NCBI GenBank assembly: GCA_002449395.1
Contig: DKDP01000003.1
Location: 124,001 to 188,000 of the forward strand
Direction: 5' to 3'
DNA: 64,000 nucleotides
From: Ruminococcaceae bacterium UBA6845
GTDB taxonomy: Bacteria > Bacillota > Clostridia > Oscillospirales > Acutalibacteraceae
Below, piece after piece: positions 9,433-18,259 of the stretch. The translations under genes and the position numbers were made by a program. Position 1 is the stretch's first letter. The number at the start of each line of letters is the position of its first letter. Under the pieces are notes generated by a model that made no database searches, was not told the origin of the DNA, and saw only the letters and a program-made list of their open reading frames with translations.

Positions 9433-9783
9433 ATGGCAGGTTACAGAATAGACAGAGTATCCGAGGATATTAAGCGTGAGATTATTGCGGTTATCAGAGA
9501 GCTTAAGGATCCGAGGGTAATGGATAAAATGCTTACCGTGGTGAGGGTCGAAGTCAGCTCCGACGCCTCCTACGCTAAGGTGTATATAAGCGCAATGGAG
9601 GGAATTGACACGGCTAAAGAGGCGGTCAAGGGACTCAAAAGCGCAACGGGATATATCCGCAGGGAGGTCGGCAAACGGCTTCACCTGAGGAAAACTCCCG
9701 AGCTCAGCTTTGTGGCTGACGATTCTATCGAGCACGGTATGAATATTGTTAAGATTATGGATGATTTGAGGACTGAGGACTAA
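9433..9783 (+). CDS. rbfA: 30S ribosome-binding factor RbfA
   Basis: A 116-residue KH-fold protein. RIDRVSEDIKREIIAVIRELKDPRV and VSSDASYAKVYISAMEG match the RbfA core, and RREVGKRLHLRKTPELSFVADDSIEHG is the conserved C-terminal block. RbfA binds the decoding region of immature 30S subunits and is important for cold growth. It lies 10 bp after infB, with AAGAGGTAG as ribosome binding site, and its stop shares one base with the nrnA start. Confidence 0.96.
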   Translation: MAGYRIDRVSEDIKREIIAVIRELKDPRVMDKMLTVVRVEVSSDASYAKVYISAMEGIDTAKEAVKGLKSATGYIRREVGKRLHLRKTPELSFVADDSIEHGMNIVKIMDDLRTED

Positions 9784-10736
9784 TGGTTATCAATCTTGAA
9801 ACGGCGGTTGAATTTTTAAAAGAAAAGGACAATTTCCTTATATTGACCCATTCGCATCCCGACGGAGATACGCTCGGCTCGGCTTTTGCGCTGAAATATG
9901 CGCTTGAGACGATCGGAAAGAGCGCAAATGTCAGGTGCTGTGACACGGTTGCAAAAAAATTTAACTATCTCGGAAAGGTCTGCGAGGATGAGTGTGATTT
10001 TGATACGCTCGTTGCGGTCGATGTGGCTGACACAAAGCTGCTCGGCAAGGACTTTGAAGAGAGATTTGCCGACAGGATTGAGCTTTGCATTGATCACCAC
10101 GGTTCAAACCGTATGTTCGCCGAAAGAACCCTGCTTGATGCAAAGGCAGCGGCGGCGTGCGAAATAATTCTTGAGATTGTTCACGCTCTCGGGGTAAAGC
10201 CGACAAAACGGATTGCGGATTGCATTTACACGGGACTTTCGACCGATACAGGCTGCTTCCGTTACTCCAATGTTACACCACGCACAATGCGTATGGCGGC
10301 GGAGATGATTGAATGCGGAGCGGACAATGTGACGATTAATACGGTTATGTTTGAGACAAAAACAAGAACCTATGTCGCACTCGAAAAGCTGGCGGTCGGC
10401 GGTATGAAAATGTACCTTGACGGCAAGTGCGCTTTAATTACGGTTACGCAGGAAATGTACCGTGAAAGCGGCTCTGACGAGAGCGAGGTCGATGCGATCT
10501 CATCGCTGCCACGACAGATCGAGGGCGTGCTGGTCGGCGTTACAATGCGTGAACGTAAGGACGGCAGCTATAAAATCTCAATGAGAAGTAACCGCCCGAT
10601 AAACGTTTCGGAAATCTGCGCCGCAATGGGCGGCGGAGGACATCCTCAGGCGGCAGGCTGTCAGGTTGACGGACCGCTTGAATCGGCAACAGAAACGGTC
10701 ATACAGAATGTAAAGAATTATATCGAAAGATTATAA
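9783..10736 (+). CDS. nrnA: DHH-family nanoRNase / pAp phosphatase NrnA
   Basis: A 317-residue DHH-DHHA1 phosphoesterase. HSHPDGDTLGSAFAL supplies the first metal ligands, LVAVDVAD the second motif, CIDHHGSN the DHH motif, and the C-terminal DHHA1 domain ends with the substrate-binding GGGGHPQAAG. In Bacillus this enzyme degrades 2-5 nt RNA and 3'-phosphoadenosine 5'-phosphate, and it commonly follows rbfA. The ATG overlaps the rbfA TAA by one base, so it is the last gene of the operon. A strong terminator follows. Confidence 0.92.
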   Translation: MVINLETAVEFLKEKDNFLILTHSHPDGDTLGSAFALKYALETIGKSANVRCCDTVAKKFNYLGKVCEDECDFDTLVAVDVADTKLLGKDFEERFADRIELCIDHHGSNRMFAERTLLDAKAAAACEIILEIVHALGVKPTKRIADCIYTGLSTDTGCFRYSNVTPRTMRMAAEMIECGADNVTINTVMFETKTRTYVALEKLAVGGMKMYLDGKCALITVTQEMYRESGSDESEVDAISSLPRQIEGVLVGVTMRERKDGSYKISMRSNRPINVSEICAAMGGGGHPQAAGCQVDGPLESATETVIQNVKNYIERL

Positions 10737-10740
10737 AGCA

Positions 10741-10772
10741 AAAGGCAGGTCAAACGACCTGCCTTTAATTTT
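10741..10772 (+). terminator. Terminator of the rimP-nrnA operon
   Basis: An 11-bp perfect stem, AAAGGCAGGTC with GACCTGCCTTT (10741-10766), is followed by AATTTTT. Confidence 0.9.
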
Positions 10773-10961
10773 TGAATGTGAATAAGGTCAAAGCCCGAAG
10801 AAACCATCTTAGATAAAGGTCAAAGAAAAATTTTGATCTTTAAACTGAAAAAATCATATAATTCCTGCAAAAAATGAGATAAAGCGAGAAAAGAAGAGAA
10901 AGAATCAGAAAAAAAGAGATGTAAAGAGCTAATTTCGTAAAACTAAATGTCAATATTTGAT

Positions 10962-10978
10962 TTTGACCTTTTCTGACC
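10962..10978 (-). promoter_or_regulatory. Probable second CtsR box, inverted
   Basis: On the minus strand this reads GGTCAGA-AAA-GGTCAAA, one change from a CtsR operator (A/GGTCAAA-N3-A/GGTCAAA). It abuts the -35 of the ctsR promoter. Single GGTCAAA half-sites also occur at 10786-10792 and 10818-10824. Confidence 0.6.
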
Positions 10979-10979
10979 T

Positions 10980-11008
10980 TTGACAAATGGTCAGGGAAGG
11001 TCTATAAT
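10980..11008 (+). promoter_or_regulatory. Consensus sigma-A promoter of the ctsR operon
   Basis: TTGACA (10980-10985), exactly 17 bp, TATAAT (11003-11008). Both hexamers are perfect, so the operon is strong when derepressed. CtsR boxes flank the promoter on both sides. Confidence 0.88.
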
Positions 11009-11022
11009 TTGACTTGTCAAAA

Positions 11023-11039
11023 GGTCAAAGAAAGTCAAA
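11023..11039 (+). promoter_or_regulatory. CtsR operator
   Basis: GGTCAAA-GAA-AGTCAAA matches the tandem heptamer CtsR box exactly. It lies just downstream of the predicted transcription start and overlaps the region before the ctsR ribosome binding site, so CtsR would repress its own operon. Confidence 0.9.
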
Positions 11040-11057
11040 GTCAAAGGAGATGATGAT

Positions 11058-11507
11058 ATGAGCATGAGCAATGAGATCGCCAAACTGATCCTCGATATGC
11101 TCAGCGACGACGGTGAAACGGAGATTCAGAGAAACGAGATGGCTCAGCACCTCGGATGCGTTCCCAGTCAGATCAATTACGTCATATCCTCAAGGTTTAC
11201 TCCCGAACAGGGATATATCGTAGAAAGCAGGCGCGGAGGCGGCGGATACATCAAGATTACCCGAGCGAAATATGACAGCAAAACGTCAATGCTTATGCAC
11301 GTCATAAATTCGATCGGTGATTCGATTGATGAGGCAAGCTGTAAGGCGCATATATATAATCTGCACTATCAGAACATTCTGTCTCCGGAAATTTCAAAAG
11401 TAATGCTTGCGGCAATCGGCGAAAGATGCCTGCGCGATGTGCCGCCGGAGCTGAGAGACAAGGTAAGGGCATCAATATTTAAACAATTGTTATTGGCGAA
11501 TCAGTAA
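11058..11507 (+). CDS. ctsR: Transcriptional repressor CtsR
   Basis: A 149-residue protein with an N-terminal winged helix: ETEIQRNEMAQHLGCVPSQINYVISSRF is the helix-turn-helix and ESRRGGGGYIKI is the glycine-rich wing that enters the DNA minor groove. The wing arginines are the known target of the McsB arginine kinase in Bacillus. The C-terminal half is the dimerisation/tetramerisation domain. CtsR represses clp genes and is inactivated by heat. The operon order ctsR-mcsA-mcsB-clpC and the operator in front are canonical. AAAGGAGATGATGAT precedes the ATG. Confidence 0.96.
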   Translation: MSMSNEIAKLILDMLSDDGETEIQRNEMAQHLGCVPSQINYVISSRFTPEQGYIVESRRGGGGYIKITRAKYDSKTSMLMHVINSIGDSIDEASCKAHIYNLHYQNILSPEISKVMLAAIGERCLRDVPPELRDKVRASIFKQLLLANQ

Positions 11508-11526
11508 CCACGAAAGGATGATTTAT

Positions 11527-12045
11527 ATGTTGTGTCAGAATTGCGGAAAAAACGAAGCTACTACTCATGTTAAGCGTGTCGTAAACGGCGACACGACCGA
11601 AATGCACCTTTGTCAGAATTGTGCCGAGCATCTCGGCTACGGAGATCTGTTCTCCGGCTTCGGATTTGATCTCGGAAATATTTTCTCGGGACTTCTGGGC
11701 GAGGATATGCCGCTGCTCAGTTCTGCTCACGAGGAAAAATGCCCGAAATGCGGATACACTTTTACGGATATAGTTAAAAACGGCAGACTCGGCTGTGCCG
11801 ATTGTTACAGAAAGTTTTACGACAGACTTCTTCCGAGTTTGCAGAGAATCCACGGTAAAATAAAGCATACGGGCAAGCAGGCGACAATGGTTCCCCACGT
11901 TGCCGAAGAGGATAAGGCTCCGAAGATTGACCCGATAATGAAGCTCAAAGAGGATATGCAAAAGGCTGTTGAGGAGCAGAACTTTGAACAGGCGGCTGTC
12001 CTCAGAGACAGAATAAAAGAAATGGAGGCAGGCAATAATGAATAA
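11527..12045 (+). CDS. mcsA: McsA, activator of protein arginine kinase
   Basis: The start at ATG 11527 is favoured over 11518 because GAAAGGATG is correctly spaced to it. The 172-residue protein has zinc-binding Cys pairs at the N-terminus (CQNCGKN, CQNCAEH) and near the middle (CPKCGYTF, CADCYRKF), and a C-terminal UVR motif (DPIMKLKEDMQKAVEEQNFEQAAVLRDRIKEME). McsA binds and activates McsB and also contacts ClpC. It overlaps mcsB by 8 bases. Confidence 0.93.
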   Translation: MLCQNCGKNEATTHVKRVVNGDTTEMHLCQNCAEHLGYGDLFSGFGFDLGNIFSGLLGEDMPLLSSAHEEKCPKCGYTFTDIVKNGRLGCADCYRKFYDRLLPSLQRIHGKIKHTGKQATMVPHVAEEDKAPKIDPIMKLKEDMQKAVEEQNFEQAAVLRDRIKEMEAGNNE

Positions 12046-13045
12046 GTGGTATATCGAAAACGGCGATCAGGGCGACATCGTTATAAGCACGAGAGTCCGC
12101 CTGGCGAGAAACCTTGAAGAATATCCGTTCCCCTGCCGACTTACCGTTAAGGGTAAAGAAAAGGTTTGCGAGGAGATAAAGAATGCGGTTCTCAGCGATG
12201 ATCACTGGGGATTCAGCTTCACTTGGATGAAGGATTTCAGCCGTTCGCAGGCAATATCGCTTGCCGAGCGTCACCTTGTAAGCCCCGAATTTGTATCCGA
12301 CAGAGCGGGCAGAGGCTTGCTCCTGACGGATGATGAGGCAATCAGCATTATGCTCTGTGAGGAGGATCACATCAGACTTCAGGTTATGATGGCTGGTCTT
12401 GCACTCAAGGAGGCATACAGCGTCGCCGACAAGGTTGATAACATCATCGGCAGTAAGCTCAATTACGCATACGATGACAGAATCGGATATCTTACTCAGT
12501 GCCCGACAAATCTCGGTACTGCGATGAGAGCTTCCGTAATGCTTCATCTGCCGGCATTGACCCGCTGCGGTCAGATAGGCAAGCTCGCCGCAACCGTATC
12601 AAAGCTCGGACTTGTGATCCGTGGCGCTTACGGTGAGGGCAGCAGCCCCCGTGGAGATATTTATCAGCTCAGCAACCAGATAACACTCGGAATTTCTGAG
12701 GAGACTGCGCTGGATAATCTTCAGTCAATTACATTACAGCTTGTCGCACAGGAGCGTGCGGCAGCTGAAAAACTTCTGGAAAGCCCGATTGAAACGGATA
12801 AGGTTTACCGTGCAATGGGTATTCTCAGAAACGCCAGAGTTCTCAGCGGCGATGAGTTTATGGAGCTTGCGTCGCTTCTCAGAATGGGTATCTCAAACAA
12901 GACGATTGATTTTGACATTACAAAGCTCAATGAGCTTTCGGTCAAGGTTCAGCCGGCAACGATAAATGCCGTTGAGGGCAAGGAGCTTTCTCCGCAGGAG
13001 AGAGACATTATCAGAGCCGATTGGGTCAGAAAAGCGTTTGAGTAA
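12038..13045 (+). CDS. mcsB: Protein arginine kinase McsB
   Basis: A 335-residue guanido-kinase-family protein: ISTRVRLARNLEEYPFP is the nucleotide-binding start of the catalytic core; CPTNLGTAMRASVMLHLPAL and the GEGSSPRGDIYQLSNQ loop are also typical. McsB phosphorylates arginines on CtsR and on damaged proteins, marking them for ClpC-ClpP degradation. The RGAYGEGS-type segment is intact. Its start lies inside the end of mcsA, indicating coupled synthesis of the activator and kinase. Confidence 0.95.
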   Translation: MNKWYIENGDQGDIVISTRVRLARNLEEYPFPCRLTVKGKEKVCEEIKNAVLSDDHWGFSFTWMKDFSRSQAISLAERHLVSPEFVSDRAGRGLLLTDDEAISIMLCEEDHIRLQVMMAGLALKEAYSVADKVDNIIGSKLNYAYDDRIGYLTQCPTNLGTAMRASVMLHLPALTRCGQIGKLAATVSKLGLVIRGAYGEGSSPRGDIYQLSNQITLGISEETALDNLQSITLQLVAQERAAAEKLLESPIETDKVYRAMGILRNARVLSGDEFMELASLLRMGISNKTIDFDITKLNELSVKVQPATINAVEGKELSPQERDIIRADWVRKAFE

Positions 13046-13102
13046 GAGATACAAAAGGAATTTTGAAAGCCTCGTGTTTTTGAATGACCAATGATAATTG
13101 AT

Positions 13103-13152
13103 ACGGGGCTTGTCGGGTTGCAAAAGCAATCGCAGACGAGTCCCGTTTATTT
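13103..13152 (+). terminator. Hairpin between mcsB and clpC, possible attenuator
   Basis: ACGGGGCTTGTC (13103-13114) pairs with GACGAGTCCCGT (13135-13146) including two G.U pairs, with an inner TTGC/GCAA stem, followed by TTTATTT. It could partially terminate the ctsR operon before clpC. Confidence 0.55.
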
Positions 13153-13184
13153 AGAAATAACTTGTTGACTAAGGTTTTATAGCA

Positions 13185-13219
13185 TCTAACGTCTAAAATC
13201 TAAAGTCTAACATCTATAA
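13185..13219 (+). repeat. Five tandem heptamers TCTAANN before the clpC start
   Basis: TCTAACG, TCTAAAA, TCTAAAG, TCTAACA and TCTATAA run head to tail without interruption and end exactly at the AAGGAGAG ribosome binding site of clpC. A TTGACT at 13165-13170 lies just upstream. Confidence 0.8.
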
Positions 13220-13231
13220 GGAGAGATTTTT

Positions 13232-15694
13232 ATGTATAAGTTTACAGGCTTTACTCAGAAAGCAAACACTGCGCTTAACGCGGCAATTGAATATGCGGAG
13301 AATCTCGGTCACACATATATCGGCAGCGAGCATCTTCTGCTCGGCTTGCTTACAAGCGAGGGCAGCGTTGCATACACTGCGCTCACAGCGAGAAATATCA
13401 CGGCGGACGATGTTGAAACCGCTGTCAGAAACAGCGTCGGCATCGGAACTCCGACCGTGCTTTCACCGAATGATTTCACACCGAGAAGCAAGAATATAAT
13501 TGAAACAGCGGTAACAATCGCAAGAAGCCTCGGTCACGGTTACGTCGGAACCGAGCATCTTCTGATAGCGATCCTGCGTGACAGCAGCTGCTATGCAATG
13601 GATATTCTTGATGCAATGAATGTTTCTGCGGCCGATGTTGCCGAGGAGATTACAAAATCCGTCAATGTTTCGCAGAACGATGCAAATCCGAAGTCCAAAT
13701 CTCAGTCAAAGGAGAAAACCGAAACACCGACCCTCGATCAGTTCGGACGTGATCTGACCGCAATCGCGCGTCAGGGCAAGATTGATCCGGTTATCGGCAG
13801 ACAGAAAGAAATTGAAAGGGTTATTCAGATTCTTTGCCGTAGGACAAAGAACAATCCCTGTCTGATCGGTGAACCCGGCGTAGGTAAAACCGCTATTGCG
13901 GAGGGTCTTGCTCTTAAGATCGCATCGGGTGAGGTTCCCGAGATCCTGAAAGACAAGAGAATTGTTGCGCTTGACCTTACCGGTATGGTCGCAGGTACGA
14001 AATACCGTGGCGACTTTGAAGAGAGAATCAAGTCGGCTATCGACGAGGTCTCAAAGGCAGGCAACATCATCCTCTTCATTGATGAGGTTCACACCCTTAT
14101 CGGCGCAGGTGCCGCAGAGGGTGCAGTCGACGCCGCAAACATTCTTAAACCCGCTCTTGCAAGGGGCGAAATGCAGGTTATCGGTGCAACGACAATTGAG
14201 GAGTACAGGAAGAACATTGAAAAGGATTCCGCTCTTGAACGTCGTTTCCAGTCGGTTCTTGTCGGCGAGCCGAGCCGTGAAGAGGCAGTTGAGATACTCA
14301 AGGGTATCAGGGATAAATACGAGGCTCACCACAAGGTAAAGATTACCGATGAAGCTATCGAGGCGGCGGTTAAAATGTCGTCAAGGTACATCGGTGACAG
14401 ATTCCTGCCGGATAAGGCAATCGACCTTATTGATGAGGCGGCTTCAAAGGTTCGTCTGCGTGCCTACACTCCGCCTGAGGATATCAGAGAGCTTGAAGAA
14501 AAAATCAAGCGTATAAATGAAGAAAAGGCATCCGCTGTCAACAGCCAGAACTTTGAACAGGCGGCGGCATTACGTGACGAGGAAAAAGAGATTAAGGCTC
14601 ACCTTGAAAACGCAAAGGAAAGCTGGAAGAAACAAAATTCCGAGACAAGCGGCGTTGTAACTCCCGATGAGATTGCAGCCATTGTTTCCGAATGGACGCA
14701 CATTCCCGTTGTTCAGCTTACCGAAGAGGAAAGCCAGCGGCTTCTTCATATGGAGGAAGAACTCCACAGAAGAATCGTAGGTCAGGATCAGGCTGTTTCC
14801 GCCGTTGCCAAGGCTATCCGTCGTGGCAGGGTCGGACTTAAGGATCCGAACAGACCCACAGGCTCGTTCATCTTCCTCGGACCGACAGGTGTAGGTAAGA
14901 CAGAACTTTGTAAAACCCTTGCCGCAACGCTTTTCGGCGACGAGAGTGCAATGATCAGACTTGATATGTCCGAGTTTATGGAGAAGCATACGGTGTCTAA
15001 GCTCGTAGGTTCGCCTCCGGGATATGTAGGATATGACGAGGGCGGTCAGCTCACCGAAAAGGTTCGCCGTAAGCCGTACAGCGTGGTTCTTTTCGATGAA
15101 ATTGAAAAGGCACACCCCGATGTATTCAATATGCTTCTTCAGATTCTTGACGACGGTGTCCTCACGGATTCGCAGGGCAGAAAGGTTGACTTCAAGAACT
15201 GCATCATCATTATGACATCGAATGTCGGTGCAAAGCTCATCACAAATGCCGGCAATGCCGCACTCGGATTCAAGGGTGAAGAGGGCGACGGCACAATGAG
15301 CCAGAGCGACATCAAGGATGCTGTAATGGGCGAGCTGAAGAAGTGCTTCCGCCCCGAGTTCCTTAACAGGGTTGACGATATCATCGTATTTGAACAGCTC
15401 AATAAGGATGATATCAAGGAGATCGCACGCAGAATGCTCAAGACGCTCAAGAACCGTGTCCACGATATGGGCATTGAGCTTGACTTCGATGACAGCGCAA
15501 TTGAAAAGATCGCCGATGAGGGATTTGACCCGGTATACGGTGCAAGACCGCTCAGACGTGCAATTCAGTCGCAGATTGAGGATAAGCTCAGCGAGGAGAT
15601 GCTTGACGGCAAGATCACCTCGGGTAATAAATATATCTGCAAGCATACCGACGACGGCTTCGTCTTTGAATCCGCCGAAGCAAAAGCAGAATAA
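13232..15694 (+). CDS. clpC: AAA+ unfoldase ClpC
   Basis: An 820-residue Clp/HSP100 ATPase. Two Clp N-repeats occupy about 1-145. AAA1 has Walker A GEPGVGKT and Walker [15 protein letters not shown] motif lies in the middle ([21 protein letters not shown]). AAA2 has Walker A GPTGVGKT and the [18 protein letters not shown] pore region. This is the ClpC type (UVR linker) rather than ClpB. ClpC works with ClpP, and McsB-phosphorylated proteins dock on its N-domain. It is the last gene of the CtsR operon, 186 bp after mcsB, with a possible attenuator in between. Confidence 0.96.
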   Translation: MYKFTGFTQKANTALNAAIEYAENLGHTYIGSEHLLLGLLTSEGSVAYTALTARNITADDVETAVRNSVGIGTPTVLSPNDFTPRSKNIIETAVTIARSLGHGYVGTEHLLIAILRDSSCYAMDILDAMNVSAADVAEEITKSVNVSQNDANPKSKSQSKEKTETPTLDQFGRDLTAIARQGKIDPVIGRQKEIERVIQILCRRTKNNPCLIGEPGVGKTAIAEGLALKIASGEVPEILKDKRIVALDLTGMVAGTKYRGDFEERIKSAIDEVSKAGNIILFIDEVHTLIGAGAAEGAVDAANILKPALARGEMQVIGATTIEEYRKNIEKDSALERRFQSVLVGEPSREEAVEILKGIRDKYEAHHKVKITDEAIEAAVKMSSRYIGDRFLPDKAIDLIDEAASKVRLRAYTPPEDIRELEEKIKRINEEKASAVNSQNFEQAAALRDEEKEIKAHLENAKESWKKQNSETSGVVTPDEIAAIVSEWTHIPVVQLTEEESQRLLHMEEELHRRIVGQDQAVSAVAKAIRRGRVGLKDPNRPTGSFIFLGPTGVGKTELCKTLAATLFGDESAMIRLDMSEFMEKHTVSKLVGSPPGYVGYDEGGQLTEKVRRKPYSVVLFDEIEKAHPDVFNMLLQILDDGVLTDSQGRKVDFKNCIIIMTSNVGAKLITNAGNAALGFKGEEGDGTMSQSDIKDAVMGELKKCFRPEFLNRVDDIIVFEQLNKDDIKEIARRMLKTLKNRVHDMGIELDFDDSAIEKIADEGFDPVYGARPLRRAIQSQIEDKLSEEMLDGKITSGNKYICKHTDDGFVFESAEAKAE

Positions 15695-15702
15695 TAACGC
15701 AG

Positions 15703-15736
15703 CACCGCCGAACGGATTCCCGTTCGGCGGTGTTTT
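15703..15736 (+). terminator. Terminator of the ctsR-clpC operon
   Basis: A 13-bp perfect stem, CACCGCCGAACGG (15703-15715) with CCGTTCGGCGGTG (15720-15732), has an ATTC loop and TTTT after it. Stem and loop are identical to those of the groEL terminator at 57157-57186. Confidence 0.93.
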
Positions 15737-15788
15737 GCTCGGCGGCAGTTGAGCTGTGCGGTTTATTTAGTCTGCTTCGCTGTAAAAA

Positions 15789-16449
15789 GTCAGCAGAAAT
15801 TTTACATCGGCGCCCCTTTTTAGGGTAGTAAAATGTCGGCAGAAAAACTATAATGGGCGCCCCTTTAGGGGAGCTGGCATGACCTTGTGTCGTGACTGAG
15901 AGGTTTTCTTAAAGTCAGATAAGATTCACTTTAAGCGTGGGCTCCTCCTCTGAGGGAGTTGAATTTTATCAGACTTTAATCTTTATCCCCACCACCGCAA
16001 GCGGTCCCCCTCCCCTTAAATCATTTAAGGGGAGACTGAAAAGAACGGAAATTCTGCTGTTCCATTTTAAATCAGCAAAGACCAACCAAGCCTCCCCTTG
16101 ATTTGAGATCAAGGGGAGGTGTCACGTGAGTGACGGAGGGGATAAAGACAAATTTGAAAAAAATAAAAATAACCCCTCCGTTTCGCTCCGCTCAACCTCC
16201 CCTGCAAGGGAGGCAAGGAAAGTCCGCAGAAAATTTACATAGGCGCCCCTTTAGGGGAGCTGTCACGACCTTGTGCCGTGACTGAGGGGTTTTCTTAAAG
16301 TCAGATAAGATTTACTTTAAGCGTGGGCTCCTCCTTGGGGGAGCTGGCGGCGTAAGCCGACTGAGGGAGTAATGTCTTATCAAACTTTAACCCCTCCGAC
16401 TTCGGCGCAAACCGCCGAAGCCACCTCCCCTGCAAGGGAGGCAAGGAAA
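15789..16449. repeat. Cluster of interspersed noncoding repeats
   Basis: No gene is visible between clpC and 16587. The stretch holds two copies of a roughly 105-130 bp unit beginning GGCGCCCCTTTAGGGGAGCT (15856-15960 and 16242-16370) and a partial third start at about 15809. All three are preceded by GCAGAAA-type sequence, and copies share GTCAGATAAGAT and CTTTAAGCGTGGGCTCCTCC. Between and after them are short palindromes built on CCTCCCC/GGGGAGG: 16002-16033, 16093-16117, 16190-16213 and 16421-16442. The last two share CCTCCCCTGCAAGGGAGGC. The pattern resembles the GC-rich intergenic palindrome families common in gut Clostridia genomes. There is no regular spacing as in CRISPR and no ORF. 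Confidence 0.75.
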
Positions 16450-16586
16450 ATTAGCGCATTATACAGAAAATATATGATATTATCATTGTATCCGATTTAA
16501 TTAGATAAGTCAAGCAAAATAGCTAAAATAACCATACGAATTTTGCCTTGGTATACGGTACAATTAGATACATAGAGGTGATTCGT

Positions 16587-16895
16587 TTGGAAAAGATAGA
16601 TTTTGGTGCTCGTCTTATGCAATTAAGAAACAACAAGAGAGTATCGGCAAGAGATATGAGCCTTTCATTAGGTCAAAGCCCGGGATATATAAATAACATA
16701 GAAAATGGCGTTAATTATCCTTCAATGGCACTGTTCTTTTATATATGTGAGTATCTTGAAATTACCCCGTCCGAGTTCTTCGAAACAGCTTCTGCAAATC
16801 CGTCGAAAGAAAAAGAACTTGTTGAAACGGCAAAAAGATTAAATAACAAACAACTTGATACGTTGATATCTCTTGCTAAGGAATTGGAAAAATAA
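16587..16895 (+). CDS. Small XRE-family transcriptional regulator
   Basis: The start at TTG 16587 is chosen because AGAGGTGA (16574-16581) lies just upstream; an earlier TTG at 16548 has no ribosome binding site. The 102-residue product is a helix-turn-helix XRE domain (FGARLMQLRNNKRVSARDMSLSLGQSPGYINNIENG, residues about 5-40) followed by a helical tail that ends LDTLISLAKELEK. Such proteins are single-domain DNA-binding regulators. The gene stands alone, AT-rich, between the repeat cluster and a bidirectional terminator, with no clear target next to it. Confidence 0.8.
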   Translation: MEKIDFGARLMQLRNNKRVSARDMSLSLGQSPGYINNIENGVNYPSMALFFYICEYLEITPSEFFETASANPSKEKELVETAKRLNNKQLDTLISLAKELEK

Positions 16896-16927
16896 TATTT
16901 TTTGTCAAACTCTTGTTTTTGCAAGAA

Positions 16928-16956
16928 AAAAGGGACTGCGTTTTGCAGTCCCTTTT
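16928..16956. terminator. Bidirectional terminator between convergent genes
   Basis: A 12-bp perfect stem, AAAAGGGACTGC (16928-16939) with GCAGTCCCTTTT (16945-16956), has a GTTTT loop. It serves the XRE gene from the left and the dockerin gene from the right. Confidence 0.85.
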
Positions 16957-16971
16957 GCTGTTCTTTTTTTG

Positions 16972-18174
16972 TCAGATGTTTATGTCGCCGGTGGCGATAC
17001 GGAGAATTGTGAGCGCATCCGCAGAATTGATTCTTCCGTCGCCGTTTACGTCGGCGTTGAGCCTGTTGATTTCCGACTTGAGGACGTTCTCGTAGCCTGT
17101 TGCGTGCTTAAGAACGATCATTGCGTCAAAGGAATTAACGCTGCCGTCGCCGTTAACATCGGCTGTTGCCTTTGCGACAACCGTGTTTGCCGAAACAACC
17201 TTGTGGCAGTATGAACATTCCTGATGCTTGAGCCCCGTGTTGTAGATTGTCGGTCTTGCCGAATATGTCCAAACGATATTGTGACCCGTTGACTTGATAA
17301 CCTCGGTGTAGCTGCTACCGCAGGAGCAGGTGTAGGTTGCAACTCCGTTTGAAGAGCAGGTTGCCGCCTTGGTTACCTTGCGCGTGTAGGAATGTGTATG
17401 TGTTTTTGACCATACGGCATAGAGCGTAACGTCGGCGTTTGCAGAATAAACACTGCTTGCGTTGTAGCTTGTTCCTGTGCCGTCGGCTTTTGTGTTCCAG
17501 TATTTGAAATCATAGCCCGAACGGCTCGGCTTCGCCGAAGAAAGGGTGAGATTACTGCCCTGAGTCTTTGTCTGAGCCGCAGGTGCGTTACTGCCGCCGT
17601 TGGCACTGTACTGAACCTTGTAGGTTTTGGGTACGATATTGTTATTCTGATCATTCTTGGAACCGTTGAGGTGAACCGAATACATTATCCAATCAACAGC
17701 GCCGCACTCGGGACAGCCCCAGTAAATGTATGTTGTGGTATTGTGATGAGCGTTGTTGTGAGCATAATCTGTCATTCTGCCGCCCTCGTCACTTCCGCCG
17801 CAAAGGATTGCGTGCTGGAATGTGCCGCAGCTGTCGCAGTAGTAGAATACGGGGTCGCCCGCAGCTATCTTGCCCTTGTTATCATCCATATATATGTACG
17901 GTCCGTCAGTCGTGAGTACGTATGCTGTTCCGTGGGTTCCCTTGAGAGTGCTGTAAAGATTGTAGACCGTGCGCTCCATAACGTCGATTCCGCCCGCCTT
18001 GAGACAGTTTGAAACATAGCCTGCGCACATTTCAATTCCGTTGTTCCAGGTCTTTTCGGCATAAATAAGAGCGGCGTCTGCATCATATCCGATTGCGTTA
18101 GCACCGAGATTTCCAGCCGTGAAAACCGTGAGCATAAGCGTAAGCGTTATCAGTATGGATAAAACTCTCTTCAT
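16972..18174 (-). CDS. Secreted amidase-like protein with InlB-type repeat and type I dockerin
   Basis: A 400-residue protein with a signal peptide (residues 1-27, ending GANA). Residues about 30-180 resemble the Amidase_6 papain-like domain: C50 in MCAGYVSNCLKAGG and H121 in TFQHAILCGG are the likely catalytic pair. Residues about 187-262 form a Listeria-Bacteroides/InlB-type beta repeat (YKVQYSANGGSNAPAAQ ... DVTLYAVW). A Cys-rich stretch follows. The C-terminus is a type I dockerin with two Ca2+-binding repeats, each ADVNGDG-x-x-N-S-x-D-A. The dockerin should bind a cohesin, so the protein may sit in a cellulosome-like or cell-surface complex. It is divergent from the G5/3D wall protein. 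Confidence 0.8.
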   Translation of the reverse strand: MKRVLSILITLTLMLTVFTAGNLGANAIGYDADAALIYAEKTWNNGIEMCAGYVSNCLKAGGIDVMERTVYNLYSTLKGTHGTAYVLTTDGPYIYMDDNKGKIAAGDPVFYYCDSCGTFQHAILCGGSDEGGRMTDYAHNNAHHNTTTYIYWGCPECGAVDWIMYSVHLNGSKNDQNNNIVPKTYKVQYSANGGSNAPAAQTKTQGSNLTLSSAKPSRSGYDFKYWNTKADGTGTSYNASSVYSANADVTLYAVWSKTHTHSYTRKVTKAATCSSNGVATYTCSCGSSYTEVIKSTGHNIVWTYSARPTIYNTGLKHQECSYCHKVVSANTVVAKATADVNGDGSVNSFDAMIVLKHATGYENVLKSEINRLNADVNGDGRINSADALTILRIATGDINI

Positions 18175-18230
18175 AATTTTTCCTCCGGAACATATATTTT
18201 AAGGTCATTTATTTTTCGGACAACACTGTA

Positions 18231-18259
18231 ATTATAACAACTTATTACAGGATTGTCAA
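18231..18259 (-). promoter_or_regulatory. Perfect sigma-A promoter of the dockerin-amidase gene
   Basis: On the minus strand TTGACA (18259-18254), 17 bp, TATAAT (18236-18231). Two TGTAACTTAT-type repeats abut the -35. Confidence 0.85.

Noticed and set aside
14570..15646. 358-codon minus-strand ORF opposite clpC
   Set aside because: It is the mirror of clpC codon bias, with no ribosome binding site and no family resemblance; similar antisense frames opposite the ATPase (24720-25661) and the aldolase (41285-42232) were rejected for the same reason.
15789..16449. CRISPR array
   Set aside because: Repeats are long, few, irregularly spaced and internally palindromic, there are no uniform spacers, and no cas genes are near.
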